Origin: Lysinibacillus fusiformis
GTDB taxonomy: Bacteria; Bacillota; Bacilli; Bacillales_A; Planococcaceae
DNA: 64,000 nucleotides
Assembly (NCBI RefSeq): GCF_002845985.1
Contig: NZ_PDFK01000001.1
Coordinates: 310,001 to 374,000 of the forward strand
Direction of reading: 5' to 3'
Of the stretch, positions 7,984 to 16,245 are shown in pieces. The first letter of the stretch is position 1. Each line of letters opens with the position of its first letter. Made by a program: the position numbers and the translations under genes. A model generated the notes under the pieces. The model saw only the letters and a program-made list of their open reading frames with translations, had not been told where the DNA came from and made no database searches.

Positions 7984-9495
7984 AGCTGCTAATGGCAATG
8001 TAATAATAAAGTACAATGTCTCGTTTTTATATTTAGCGTGAATCGTTCCTCCATGAAGCTCTACGATGCTTTTGGCAATCGCTAATCCAAGTCCCGAACC
8101 TTCTGTAACATTTGTTCTCGCTTGATCCTTTTTATAAAATCTCTCGAATAAACTATCAAGCTCCTCCGTTGTAAAGGCATCACTTTGATTTGCCACGCAG
8201 ATACGCACATGATCGTCTTGCCCTTCAAGAGAAACCATAATTTTTCCATCATCAGCGCTATAATTAATAGCATTAATGAGTAAATTATCAAACACACGAA
8301 CAATTTTTTCCGAATCAAGCGCCGCAAAAATTTTTTCCTCTGAGAAATGTTTCATAAAAATCCGTTGTTTTTCCTCTGCTAAGGGTACTAATTCCTCCAT
8401 TAGTTGATCGAGTAGCTCATTCACACAAACCTGTTGTCGTACTATTGTATTTTTATCATTCGTTAGCTTGGTATACTCAAATAAATCATCAATTAAATTT
8501 TTCAATTGCTCAGATTTAGAAAAAGCTATTTTCAAATATTCGTCATACTGCTCTTTCGTCTCATACTTCTCTTCGCTTAATAAACGTAAATAACCCATAA
8601 TAGAGGTAAGAGGTGTTCTCAGGTCATGTGAAACATTTGTAATAAGCTCATTTTTTTGTTGCTCGATTTTTCGCTCCATTTCGATGCTTGTCATAATTTT
8701 TTCCGCCATTTGGTTAATATTATCGGTTAGTAATGCAATTTCATCTTGTCCTTTTTTCTCAATACGATAAGCTAAATTTCCTTTTGCGATGACCATAACC
8801 CCCTCTGCCAATGCCTCAATTTGATTCATTTTACGCTTGGTACTATAGAAAAAAGATACGATAAACAAAATAACCCCAATGAAAAAAGGTATGGGCCCTT
8901 CGCTTGTACTAGTTATCGCTTCACCTTGTGGAAGCCCACTCACGAAGAAATAATAATTTTTATCTTGCAGGGTTAGCGGCACTAACGTGGTAAATGCCTC
9001 TCGTGATGTTTCTATCGCACCTGGATACGTATGGTTAAACGGTTGATTGATTGCAAAATCCATGACATTTCTTATTTCTTCATGCAGATCAATTTCTTGC
9101 TCTTTGACCTGCTTGGTTTTATATAAAATCTTCCCGCCCTCATCTGTCACAATAATTTGTAAAGCATTCTGGGCACTGTCCACCTTGTCATTTTCTTGGT
9201 CAATCCATTGCTTTAACACATTAACACTATTTTCTTGGATCGCTAATTCTGCTGTATCCTGTGCCTGATAATACATCATCTGCATACTGGCACTATAATC
9301 CACCATCACGGTCTCATTGATATTCTCAAACAATGGGAGGACTGCACGTGACACCAAAAAGCTGCCCAGCGCACATAGGATAAACGTTGTAAATAGTTGA
9401 ATTCGAATGCTACGCTGGATATTGTTTTTTATCTTCGTACCGATATGTTTGAAGAGCCCTATGAGCTTACATAAAAACCTAAAGATCTTTTTCAA
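7978..9495 (-). CDS. membrane sensor histidine kinase
   Basis: A 505-residue kinase. TM1 is at about 31-53, an extracytoplasmic sensor domain at 54-200, TM2 at 201-217 and a HAMP linker at 218-272. The dimerisation/phospho-acceptor helix carries NVSHDLRTPLTS (His290). The ATPase domain has the N box (FDNLLINAINYS) and G box (GSGLGLAIAKS, from about 466). It should autophosphorylate and pass phosphate to the response regulator encoded just upstream, with which it overlaps by 17 bp. The TTG start at 9495 has AGTAGG 8 bases upstream. The signal is unknown; the neighbouring lipid-modifying-type genes suggest an envelope cue. Confidence 0.92.
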   Translation of the reverse strand: MKKIFRFLCKLIGLFKHIGTKIKNNIQRSIRIQLFTTFILCALGSFLVSRAVLPLFENINETVMVDYSASMQMMYYQAQDTAELAIQENSVNVLKQWIDQENDKVDSAQNALQIIVTDEGGKILYKTKQVKEQEIDLHEEIRNVMDFAINQPFNHTYPGAIETSREAFTTLVPLTLQDKNYYFFVSGLPQGEAITSTSEGPIPFFIGVILFIVSFFYSTKRKMNQIEALAEGVMVIAKGNLAYRIEKKGQDEIALLTDNINQMAEKIMTSIEMERKIEQQKNELITNVSHDLRTPLTSIMGYLRLLSEEKYETKEQYDEYLKIAFSKSEQLKNLIDDLFEYTKLTNDKNTIVRQQVCVNELLDQLMEELVPLAEEKQRIFMKHFSEEKIFAALDSEKIVRVFDNLLINAINYSADDGKIMVSLEGQDDHVRICVANQSDAFTTEELDSLFERFYKKDQARTNVTEGSGLGLAIAKSIVELHGGTIHAKYKNETLYFIITLPLAAS

Positions 9496-10180
9496 CTTTA
9501 TATCCTACTCCCCATACTGTTTTGATATATTGAGGATTTCTTGGATTTGTTTCAATTCGCTCTCGAATTTTACGTATATGGACCATCACTGTATTTTCTG
9601 ATTGAAAAGCCTCCTCTTTCCAGACCCTTTCATAAATTTGCTCTGCACTCATCACGATGCCTGGATTACGGACAAGCAATTCTAAAATCGCAAACTCTCT
9701 TGGTGTTAACTTGACTTTTTCATTATTGACAAAAACCTCATGTGTCGCAGTATTAATACGTAAATCACCGATTTCCAGCTCTTCATTATTGCTGCTATTC
9801 ATGCCATTCATTTTCAGATAGCGACGAAGCTGTGATTTAATGCGGGCAATTAACTCTAACGGATTAAAGGGCTTTGTCACATAGTCATCAGCGCCTATTG
9901 TTAAGCCAACAATCTTGTCCATATCCTGAGATTTTGCTGTCAGCATAATAATAGGCATTTCCGCAATTTCTCTTACCTTCATACACATTTCAGTACCATC
10001 CACTTTAGGCATCATTAAATCCAGTACAATTAAGTGCACCTGATGCTTCTTTAATAGCTGCAAGCCTTCTTCCCCATCACAAGCCTCTAGCACATGATAG
10101 CCTTCATTTTTTAAATAAATAGCAATAAGATTCCGTATCTCTTTTTCATCATCTACAATTAAAATGGTTTCTTTACTCAT
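9479..10180 (-). CDS. OmpR/PhoB-family response regulator
   Basis: A 233-residue regulator. The receiver domain (1-118) has the acidic pocket (VDDE at 9-12), phospho-acceptor Asp54 (LDLMMP), switch Thr81 and Lys103 (DDYVTKPF). The C-terminal winged helix (about 130-230) contains LTPREFAILELL and the recognition region ENTVMVHIRKIRERIE. It is translated just before, and overlaps, the histidine kinase. It lies 53 bp downstream of the DedA gene and is probably in the same transcript. CTTAA direct repeats upstream of the first gene in the run are candidate binding sites for it. Confidence 0.93.
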   Translation of the reverse strand: MSKETILIVDDEKEIRNLIAIYLKNEGYHVLEACDGEEGLQLLKKHQVHLIVLDLMMPKVDGTEMCMKVREIAEMPIIMLTAKSQDMDKIVGLTIGADDYVTKPFNPLELIARIKSQLRRYLKMNGMNSSNNEELEIGDLRINTATHEVFVNNEKVKLTPREFAILELLVRNPGIVMSAEQIYERVWKEEAFQSENTVMVHIRKIRERIETNPRNPQYIKTVWGVGYKVEKDL

Positions 10181-10233
10181 CTAACCCCACCAATAATCAA
10201 ATATTTGTCCATTATAACGTTTCCTCATTTTAA

Positions 10234-10821
10234 CTATTTTTTTAATTTTCGTATATAAAAATAATAAAAACTGCTGATGATTACGCTGATAATTCCAAAA
10301 TAAATACCATATTTAGTAGCCAGCATCGAAATAACTTCCATTTGACTGCCAAATAATAAACCAAGTGTAAAATACATCAATGTCCAAACAAAGCCTGTTG
10401 TATAGGAAAACAAGGCATACGTTTTAAAGGGCATATTATTCATCCCCACCAAGTACGGCAAGATATGTCGAACAATCGGAATAAAATAGCTCAGTACTAA
10501 TGCAAAGCGACCATATTTATTTAGTAATTCCTTTGATTTTACAAGGTATTTTGCCTTGTTCTTTTTGATAAGTTTGTCGAGCACTCGATGTCCAAAGATT
10601 TTACCAAGGAAATACCCTAGTGAAAGCCCCGAAATAACACCTAGATAGGTCAGTAAAAAGGATTTCCATACGACCATTTTTTCTAACGAAGATAAAAAGC
10701 CACCACTCATCACAATCATCTCATCTGGTAGCGGCATCCCTATAATGCCTAACCATAAACTAAAAAACAAAGCAAAATAGCCATATTGTTCAATGAATCC
10801 TAAAAGATCCTGTAGCTCCAT
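10234..10821 (-). CDS. DedA-family membrane protein
   Basis: A 195-residue DedA/SNARE-associated (VTT) family protein with four to five membrane helices. Family marks are FFSLWLGIIGMPLPDEMIVMSGG near the N-terminus, shown here in part as GIIGMPLPDE, the GYFLGKIFGHR motif and FIPIVRHILPYLVGM. Members act in membrane lipid homeostasis, and some flip undecaprenyl phosphate or phospholipids and affect resistance to cationic peptides. Its start codon overlaps the stop of the methyltransferase-like gene by one base, so the two are translationally coupled. Confidence 0.9.
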   Translation of the reverse strand: MELQDLLGFIEQYGYFALFFSLWLGIIGMPLPDEMIVMSGGFLSSLEKMVVWKSFLLTYLGVISGLSLGYFLGKIFGHRVLDKLIKKNKAKYLVKSKELLNKYGRFALVLSYFIPIVRHILPYLVGMNNMPFKTYALFSYTTGFVWTLMYFTLGLLFGSQMEVISMLATKYGIYFGIISVIISSFYYFYIRKLKK

Positions 10822-11393
10822 TAACTAGCCCTCGTATGACCAAGTTTACAGCTTAGTACATATGCTGGCGGCATATTCATCCATACTTTTTCATGAGAAA
10901 TATCCTCAAAATATGATTGAAAGAATGCTTTTTTCACAAGTGAATATTGGAATGTTATAAATTTTCCATTGCGTAAACAATCCTTCACATTGCTTAAAAT
11001 ACAACATGATACATCAGACTTTAAAGAGGTAAATGGCAGCCCAGAAATGACATAATCAATTTTTTCTATATGGAGTTCGTCCATAAACTGCCTTAAGTTT
11101 TCTGCTGAGCCATTGACTACCACAACATTGGCTTCATGTGCAAATTGATGACGTAGCTTTTCACAAAAAATCGCATTATGTTCAATGAGAATAAGCAATG
11201 TAGCTGGCTGCTTTCTTTTCACAAGCTCTGTAGTAAAGGAACCCATCCCTGGTCCAAGCTCGACAATGCATTGAGCCGTTTCAAAACAAATGGGTTGTAC
11301 CATTTTATGAGCCAACTTTTTGGAGCTAGGTGATATTGCTCCAATTGTTTTCGGATGTTTGATAAATTCAGTTAGGAAGGTAATGAGCTGCAT
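10821..11393 (-). CDS. phospholipid-methyltransferase-like SAM enzyme
   Basis: A 190-residue class I SAM-dependent methyltransferase of the PmtA/KsgA-like group. SAM motif I is VELGPGMGSFTTEL (about residues 43-56), followed by an acidic residue in LILIEHN and the DYVISGLPFTSL loop. The N-terminal EFIKHPKTIGAISPSS is typical of enzymes that methylate phosphatidylethanolamine and relatives, though antibiotic-resistance rRNA methylases share the fold. The start at 11393 has GAGGAG 8 bases upstream; an earlier in-frame ATG at 11420 lacks one. It is first in a run with DedA and a two-component system. The lipid substrate is inferred. Confidence 0.8.
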   Translation of the reverse strand: MQLITFLTEFIKHPKTIGAISPSSKKLAHKMVQPICFETAQCIVELGPGMGSFTTELVKRKQPATLLILIEHNAIFCEKLRHQFAHEANVVVVNGSAENLRQFMDELHIEKIDYVISGLPFTSLKSDVSCCILSNVKDCLRNGKFITFQYSLVKKAFFQSYFEDISHEKVWMNMPPAYVLSCKLGHTRAS

Positions 11394-11434
11394 GTCGTTT
11401 TCTCCTCGCTTTGCTTTCATTGTTGATGGTTCTA

Positions 11435-11489
11435 ACTATAAAGAGCATTTCTTAAAGATTTGCAAGGAGAATTCTTAACTTTTTCTTAA
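11435..11489 (-). promoter_or_regulatory. putative promoter with CTTAA direct repeats
   Basis: On the minus strand a TTGCAA (11460-11465) and TATAGT (11435-11440) pair, 19 bases apart, could be the promoter of the methyltransferase-DedA-two-component run. Upstream of it CTTAA repeats at 11474 and 11485, exactly 11 bp apart, with a third at 11451. One-turn spacing is usual for OmpR-family regulators, so autoregulation is plausible. Confidence 0.4.
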
Positions 11490-11623
11490 GGTTTTACAAT
11501 ATTTGGTTGATATCAATTCCATAATGGTTACATCTTTGTATGAAATATTTGTAGGTTCATATAAAAAAATCACTCATTCTTTGAGATGCGTAATTTTTGA
11601 CAAATATCTATATGGAGTGACAG

Positions 11624-11652
11624 CTGACAACACCTTCCATTATTGATATAAT
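11624..11652 (+). promoter_or_regulatory. sigma-A-type promoter
   Basis: CTGACA (11624-11629) and TATAAT (11647-11652) with 17-base spacing lie 38 bp before the ATG of the membrane-anchored hypothetical gene. This is a near-consensus vegetative promoter. Confidence 0.7.
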
Positions 11653-11689
11653 TTAATAGAATAACGAATTATGTAAGGAGACAACATTT

Positions 11690-12247
11690 ATGAATAAACC
11701 TTTTTATAAAAAATGGTGGTTTATTTTAATCATCACATTCATTGTAATTGGTGCTATTGGAACTACAATGATTGGTGACGATCAGAAAACTTCTGAAAAG
11801 GAATTAAAGAAGAAAAATGATGTCATCGTTATTGATATGAAAGCTGCAAATGATACAAATATCCCTCTAGAGGAACGTATTGCCAAGATAGCTGCTGATT
11901 TATTTGGAACTACTACAACTGATGGTCGCGATCGAGATATTAGGGTTGAAAGCATGGGAAATACCTATTATTTAAAGCTGATGATTGATAATTCCATAAC
12001 AAAAAAGAAAAAGCTAAATGATGCTCAACAAAATACAGTTAAATTACTTAAAATTTTAAAGGATGTAGAGGATATGGGTAATATCCACATCAATTGGCAA
12101 GATCACTTCAAAGATGATTATGGTAACCCTACTACTGGGTCTGCAATGACCACGGTCATTAAAAAGACGGATATGGACAAGATTGATTTAGCTAATTTCC
12201 CAGCATCTGACTTGAAAAAGATAGCTTCATATTACTATAGTACATAG
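11690..12247 (+). CDS. membrane-anchored hypothetical protein
   Basis: A 185-residue protein I cannot assign to a family. Residues 9-29 (WWFILIITFIVIGAIGTTMI) form one N-terminal membrane anchor. The rest is a lysine- and aspartate-rich extracytoplasmic domain with a helical linker and alternating strands (YYLKLMID; MGNIHINWQDHF). AAGGAG precedes the ATG. It has its own promoter and lies just outside the left edge of the phage-derived island, so it is probably a host gene next to the insertion point. Confidence 0.75.
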   Translation: MNKPFYKKWWFILIITFIVIGAIGTTMIGDDQKTSEKELKKKNDVIVIDMKAANDTNIPLEERIAKIAADLFGTTTTDGRDRDIRVESMGNTYYLKLMIDNSITKKKKLNDAQQNTVKLLKILKDVEDMGNIHINWQDHFKDDYGNPTTGSAMTTVIKKTDMDKIDLANFPASDLKKIASYYYST

Positions 12248-12563
12248 TGTTTTTAAGTAAAATCGGCTTTTCAAATATGAATTCCACAATGAAAAGTCCT
12301 GTAGCTTTTAATTTATTTTGGTGACTTTCAAATAACTCCTCTAATTCTGAGGGAGATATAAAAAATAGTTTAATTAAAATTATGTACGATACTAGGATAC
12401 GTATGATAAAAAACAATTATCTTAGAAGAAAACAACACTCTATGATTACTACAAGAAATTCTACTATGAAATATCTAATAGTAAGAGGGGGCACAAGTAT
12501 AGCAGATATAAAAACTAGTTATATGGCCAAGAAAGCAATTAAGCTATCTTGGTCTTTTATACT
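12248..12563. other. intergenic region at left edge of the tailocin island
   Basis: About 316 AT-rich bases with no convincing gene. An imperfect hairpin (CCAAGA-AGC with GCT-TCTTGG, about 12523-12549) lies just past the endolysin stop on the minus strand and may terminate the late transcript, though no T-run follows. I found no duplicated attachment site here. Confidence 0.4.
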
Positions 12564-13226
12564 TTAGTTACTACGTTGTGAAATAATGATTTTTATTCCT
12601 GCAAAATCACCGTCAGTCAATGTACCGGCATCAAATTTTTCTAGATGTGACTTTTCAATAAGCTTTTTATCTACTGCTTGTTTAATGTAGTCACGTACTG
12701 CGGCTTTAGTTGTCTCGTTTGTAAATCGCATTAAATCTTCCTCCTTTTGTTTTAGTGTATCCTCTACAATAAGCTGAACCTTTCCAGCGCTACTCGTTGG
12801 CACTACTACTTGTCCTTCTAATTTATAGCCATTAGGCATTTGCCATGTTGTAGGAATTTCAAAATGAGGTGCATCGTATTGCCCTGCTGGCCAAGAGCCT
12901 CCCCAAGTGATACCTAGCTTTTTAGCTATTGTCCCCACCTTCAATAGAGTAGAAATATCATATAGATTTCGTGGCGGTGCTACAGCAATATCCCATGCTC
13001 TACGTGATGTATGATTACTATTACGCGTCCAGGTAACTACTTGCCCTGGTCTTGTTCTTCCTTGTTCATATAGATAATTTTGGCGAGCTTGGCTGCGATA
13101 TGTTTCTGTGACGAATATAAAATCAATACCTGCTTTACAACACTCCTGAAAGAGTAATCGACAGGCTGTTTGTGCAGCTACTGTTAATTCCCTTAAATCA
13201 CGACATGTTGTTACACTTGTACTCAT
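12564..13226 (-). CDS. M15-family endolysin
   Basis: A 220-residue peptidoglycan peptidase of the M15 (CwlK / L-alanyl-D-glutamate or D-Ala-D-Ala peptidase) type. Zinc-site motifs are SNHTSRRAWDIA, where the usual SxHxxGxAxD has Arg in place of Gly, and DAPHFEI. The catalytic domain spans about 15-145. The C-terminal 70 residues (from about 150) are helical, include TKAAVRDYIKQAVDK, and may bind wall or partners. Its ATG overlaps the holin stop (ATGA), forming a lysis cassette that releases the tail particles. There is no signal peptide, as expected for a holin-dependent lysin. Confidence 0.9.
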   Translation of the reverse strand: MSTSVTTCRDLRELTVAAQTACRLLFQECCKAGIDFIFVTETYRSQARQNYLYEQGRTRPGQVVTWTRNSNHTSRRAWDIAVAPPRNLYDISTLLKVGTIAKKLGITWGGSWPAGQYDAPHFEIPTTWQMPNGYKLEGQVVVPTSSAGKVQLIVEDTLKQKEEDLMRFTNETTKAAVRDYIKQAVDKKLIEKSHLEKFDAGTLTDGDFAGIKIIISQRSN

Positions 13227-13630
13227 TTTGTCTTCTCCTCCTTCGTATTGAAGATTTCTAAAGCTTTCTTAACTGGTGCAGGCATGTCCACCCCAAGCTT
13301 GGCTGAATTTTCTCCTAAGCTAACAAGCTCGTTCAAAATGAACAATAATACAACTGCATCAGGAATAATCTGTCCAATTGAAAACCCTTGATCTTGTAGC
13401 ACTAAATAAATTAGATTGGCTACCACGATCCAAACCCACATCATGCCTTTTTTGATGATGCCTTGATAACCCCTCTTACTATTAATCGTCCCCCAATTTG
13501 CTGCCATGCCTGATAAAAAATCAATTACATTCAATATTAACAATGCTGTCATCAATAAACCCCATCCACCTACGAACCACGATACTACTCCACCTACTGT
13601 GCTAAGTAAAAATTTAATTGATTGTTCCAT
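13223..13630 (-). CDS. phage holin family protein
   Basis: A 135-residue membrane protein with three to four hydrophobic segments (about 8-32, 38-48, 63-84 and 88-105), including the family-like LLMTALLILNVIDFLSGMAAN and NSKRGYQGIIKKGMMW. It belongs to the Cph1/TcdE-type holins (Holin_4), which open the cell membrane so that the endolysin can reach the wall. The stop overlaps the endolysin start. Its presence with a lysin but no head genes supports a release system for tail particles. Confidence 0.88.
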   Translation of the reverse strand: MEQSIKFLLSTVGGVVSWFVGGWGLLMTALLILNVIDFLSGMAANWGTINSKRGYQGIIKKGMMWVWIVVANLIYLVLQDQGFSIGQIIPDAVVLLFILNELVSLGENSAKLGVDMPAPVKKALEIFNTKEEKTK

Positions 13631-13667
13631 TTATCTACGTCCTTTGCCTTTTTTAGTGTAAAAAAAA

Positions 13668-13730
13668 GCCATGAGAAGCATCGAGGTTCAGTACAATGTA
13701 CCGTTTGCCCATCTCGATTGCTCTCATAGC
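13668..13730. terminator. long imperfect hairpin between XkdX and holin
   Basis: GCCATGAGAAGCATCGAG (13668-13685) pairs with CTCGATTGCTCTCATAGC (13713-13730) with few mismatches. A and T tracts flank it on both sides, so it could terminate or attenuate the structural transcript before the lysis genes. Confidence 0.65.
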
Positions 13731-13759
13731 ATAAAAAATAACGCTAGCTTATGCTGCGT

Positions 13760-13912
13760 TTACTTGTTTTCGTTATTTTGTTCAGTGGCTTTAATTTTGA
13801 TAGCCTCTTCTTCGGTTAATAACTCCTTTGTAACTGCTAAATCAATTTGTTCTTCTGTTGCTCTGCAATTACACCAATTACGTAAGAATAGATTGTATAC
13901 AGCACTCGACAT
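13760..13912 (-). CDS. xkdX: XkdX-like small tail protein (50 residues)
   Basis: A 50-residue protein starting MSSAVYNLFLRNW and carrying the helical pattern EEQIDLAVTKELLTEEEAIKI, typical of the XkdX family found after tail fibre genes in PBSX-like phages. It begins 2 bp after the stop of the preceding tail gene, with TAGGAGG in that gene's last codons as ribosome site. The acidic-to-lysine C-terminal tail (NNENK) is short. The role of the family is unknown, probably tail-tip assembly. Confidence 0.75.
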   Translation of the reverse strand: MSSAVYNLFLRNWCNCRATEEQIDLAVTKELLTEEEAIKIKATEQNNENK

Positions 13913-13913
13913 A

Positions 13914-14288
13914 TTAGTTTCCTCCTAGTAACGCTGTCATGATTAATTCATCTTGATCTGCTTGTGATACTCTCAATTCTGCATTTTGACGCTCAAGCTC
14001 TATAATGCGTTCTTGGAGGGGCCCACCTTGAGACTGTTCCTCACCAATGACAGCACTATAAGCATCATACGCTGTTTGATATTCTTCTTTTGTGATTTCA
14101 ATTGTACTTGTGCCCTCTAAGGACTCGCGTGTGCCGTTATAGATCACATACCCGACCTTTGGCGTTTTCTTGTCGTCAATAAAACTGCCGACTGATTTAC
14201 TCATGTCGATGCCACCATACGTATATGTAGTAGCATTGCCTACGACTTCCTCTAAATTATTAGTGATTTTTAAATAGATGTTGTCCAT
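13914..14288 (-). CDS. phage tail-tip protein, XkdW-position
   Basis: A 124-residue protein between the fibre and XkdX genes, the place of XkdW in PBSX. The first 90 residues look like a mixed alpha/beta domain (YLKITNNLEEVVGNATTYTY); residues about 88-118 are a coiled coil (ERIIELERQNAELRVSQADQ) that could trimerise or hold the fibre. AGGAGG precedes the ATG by 7 bases. A precise role is not visible in the sequence. Confidence 0.7.
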   Translation of the reverse strand: MDNIYLKITNNLEEVVGNATTYTYGGIDMSKSVGSFIDDKKTPKVGYVIYNGTRESLEGTSTIEITKEEYQTAYDAYSAVIGEEQSQGGPLQERIIELERQNAELRVSQADQDELIMTALLGGN

Positions 14289-14299
14289 GTGTTTTCCTC

Positions 14300-15697
14300 C
14301 TAGCCATTTGATGTTATCCAGTTGTATGGATATGTGTGTATGTTAGCGTAATATGGCTGTAATCCTGTGTTTTTAAAACCTAATACTCCATTATTTCTAT
14401 CGTACACTATCGTCGACGAAAGCAATCCCATGATATTAGCGTCTATTAATATAGCGTCTTGACCTGTGCCATAGTTAGCAGTAATCGTTTTAACTAGTGT
14501 GAGTTTCAGATCATATATTCTAACCTCTCCGTAGTCTGTCCGCGTGAACATTACATAGCCGTCTATTAATTGCACACGCCATGTATAAGATACGTTAATA
14601 GTGCTAGTATACGCATCTAACGGCACGCTGAATGACTGCACAAGACCGCCTGGGTTCCCCGCGAGAGGTGCGTTCATTTTATGCAGGTATGTGATTCCAG
14701 CTTGGCGCTCTATTGTGTATAAGAAGCCGTCATACATAATACCCGAAACCGAACTACCGCAAGCCTTTGCCGCGGTTACAGTACCTGCGTGATTCATAGC
14801 TGTTGATGTGATTTGCCATATGCTAATGCCTGTTGACAGTGAACCACTATACAACGTCCACGCGGCATTGTCGTAGTGCCAACTATCGCGGAACACCGTA
14901 GCGTTTAAGAATGGGTATACGCTAGAGTCTAGGATTGAGGAATAACCGCCATTATATAGCCTAAAAACCTTAACAGCATATACGTTATCGGGTGTGTTAG
15001 TTGCTGAAATAGCAAAGAGTCCATCACGGGCATAAACAGGTGAGCTTAAGTGGTTCCACGATCTTAATTCACCCGATGTATAAACCTTCTGCTTATTAGG
15101 CATGAATGGCGGCAACTTGCTTATAGTAGCCGCACCTGTCTTTAGCCCTTCGTCTGTCCCGAATGTTTTACCTGTCGCTACGTCATTCTCTGTAGCATTC
15201 CCATACTCCCCCCCTTCACCCTGTAAGATAAAAGCCCCCTTCGCTGCGCTATAGCGAAAGCTGTAAATTGCATCTTTCTTTAGGTTTTTAACAGAAAAAC
15301 CTTTCGAACTTATGATGTTTTTCGCACCTAGATTGTTAACATTGATTGCCGCATTACCCGCTATTTGATCGGCATTGAGTCTCAAAACTATCCCCATACC
15401 GTCAACATATTGAGTCGGTGCGGGGGACAATGTGACCGAATAGGTTGGGCTACTAAAAGTAGTCACCCCGTAGCCTGGATGCTTCACATAATCGACAATA
15501 TGGGTATCGAGCTTCGTATTTGCGTTGACAATAGCATTAGTGTTATCAACCACTTGTTGATTAAAGCTCTTTGATTCATCCTCAATTCGCTTCATTTCTG
15601 TATCAATCTTATCAAGATTGGCGTTAACCACATTTACATTATAAAAATCATCTTCATTATCCTTTGTAAAACCATAATTAGCAGTGTCAGTAGACAT
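14300..15697 (-). CDS. tail fibre / receptor-binding protein
   Basis: A 465-residue protein. The N-terminus (1-65) is a tail-attachment region with helical heptads (NANLDKIDTEMKRIEDESK). Residues 65-170 resemble phage fibre shaft domains (GMGIVLRLNADQIAGNAAIN; YSFRYSAAKGAFILQGEGG). From 200 to 465 it is rich in aromatic, glycine and beta-strand segments (YARDGLFAISATNTPDNVYA; SYTWRVQLIDGYVMFTRTDYG), suggesting a beta-propeller or sandwich head that binds the target surface. Its start overlaps the stop of the YmfQ gene. Codon and base use differ noticeably from the neighbours (more C and G), as expected of a swapped specificity module. Confidence 0.8.
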   Translation of the reverse strand: MSTDTANYGFTKDNEDDFYNVNVVNANLDKIDTEMKRIEDESKSFNQQVVDNTNAIVNANTKLDTHIVDYVKHPGYGVTTFSSPTYSVTLSPAPTQYVDGMGIVLRLNADQIAGNAAINVNNLGAKNIISSKGFSVKNLKKDAIYSFRYSAAKGAFILQGEGGEYGNATENDVATGKTFGTDEGLKTGAATISKLPPFMPNKQKVYTSGELRSWNHLSSPVYARDGLFAISATNTPDNVYAVKVFRLYNGGYSSILDSSVYPFLNATVFRDSWHYDNAAWTLYSGSLSTGISIWQITSTAMNHAGTVTAAKACGSSVSGIMYDGFLYTIERQAGITYLHKMNAPLAGNPGGLVQSFSVPLDAYTSTINVSYTWRVQLIDGYVMFTRTDYGEVRIYDLKLTLVKTITANYGTGQDAILIDANIMGLLSSTIVYDRNNGVLGFKNTGLQPYYANIHTYPYNWITSNG

Positions 15698-16245
15698 TAC
15701 GATAACACTTCCTCTCTCAGTTGTTTATGTGTATAGGCAGCCAGTTGAGCATGTGTAAAGCGCGCCAGTGCACTATGTTGGATGTATCTGATTTCCACAT
15801 AGACCAACATGTTTTGAGGCGTTACTCGCTCAAGTAATACCTCGACAATTTCAAATTCACGAGACACCGTTAACTCTAGCTTTACACGTACCCACTTTTC
15901 AGATGTACTGCGAGTAAGCTCGTATTTTCCCTCTCCTAGCAAGCTATCAAGTAGCTGTTTCAGAACTGGAAAACTATAGGGCGCTTGTTCTTGATATCTT
16001 GATAAAATACGGAAACGACGTGTTTCGAGTGTTTCGGATTCACCAGTAACTAAACCAAGCATTCTCTCATAACGATCGGCACCGCGTTCATCTAGGGTTA
16101 AGATAAATTGATTACCTAACAATGATTCAGTCAGTTCCCATATACGCTCTAGTGATGGATTTTCAAGTGATGCAATCTTTTGAAGTTCCTTGATTTCATG
16201 GAGGATAGGGGGAAAATAGCTTAAAACATCCACTTTTCTAGCCAC
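15697..16245 (-). CDS. xkdU: YmfQ/XkdU-family baseplate protein (DUF2313)
   Basis: A 182-residue protein of the YmfQ family, which in Mu- and P2-like tails (gp48/gpI position) joins the baseplate wedge to the fibre. The sequence starts VDVLSYFPPILHEIKELQKI and includes TLDERGADRYERMLGL and ETRRFRILSRYQEQAPYS, all typical. The C-terminal part has the ERVTPQNMLVYVEIRY motif. It overlaps baseplate J by 8 bp and the fibre gene by 1 bp. Confidence 0.88.
   Translation of the reverse strand: MARKVDVLSYFPPILHEIKELQKIASLENPSLERIWELTESLLGNQFILTLDERGADRYERMLGLVTGESETLETRRFRILSRYQEQAPYSFPVLKQLLDSLLGEGKYELTRSTSEKWVRVKLELTVSREFEIVEVLLERVTPQNMLVYVEIRYIQHSALARFTHAQLAAYTHKQLREEVLS

Noticed and set aside
12382..12567. 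Plus-strand 61-codon frame at the left edge of the island
   Set aside because: No ribosome site or family resemblance; AT-rich intergenic sequence with a hairpin.
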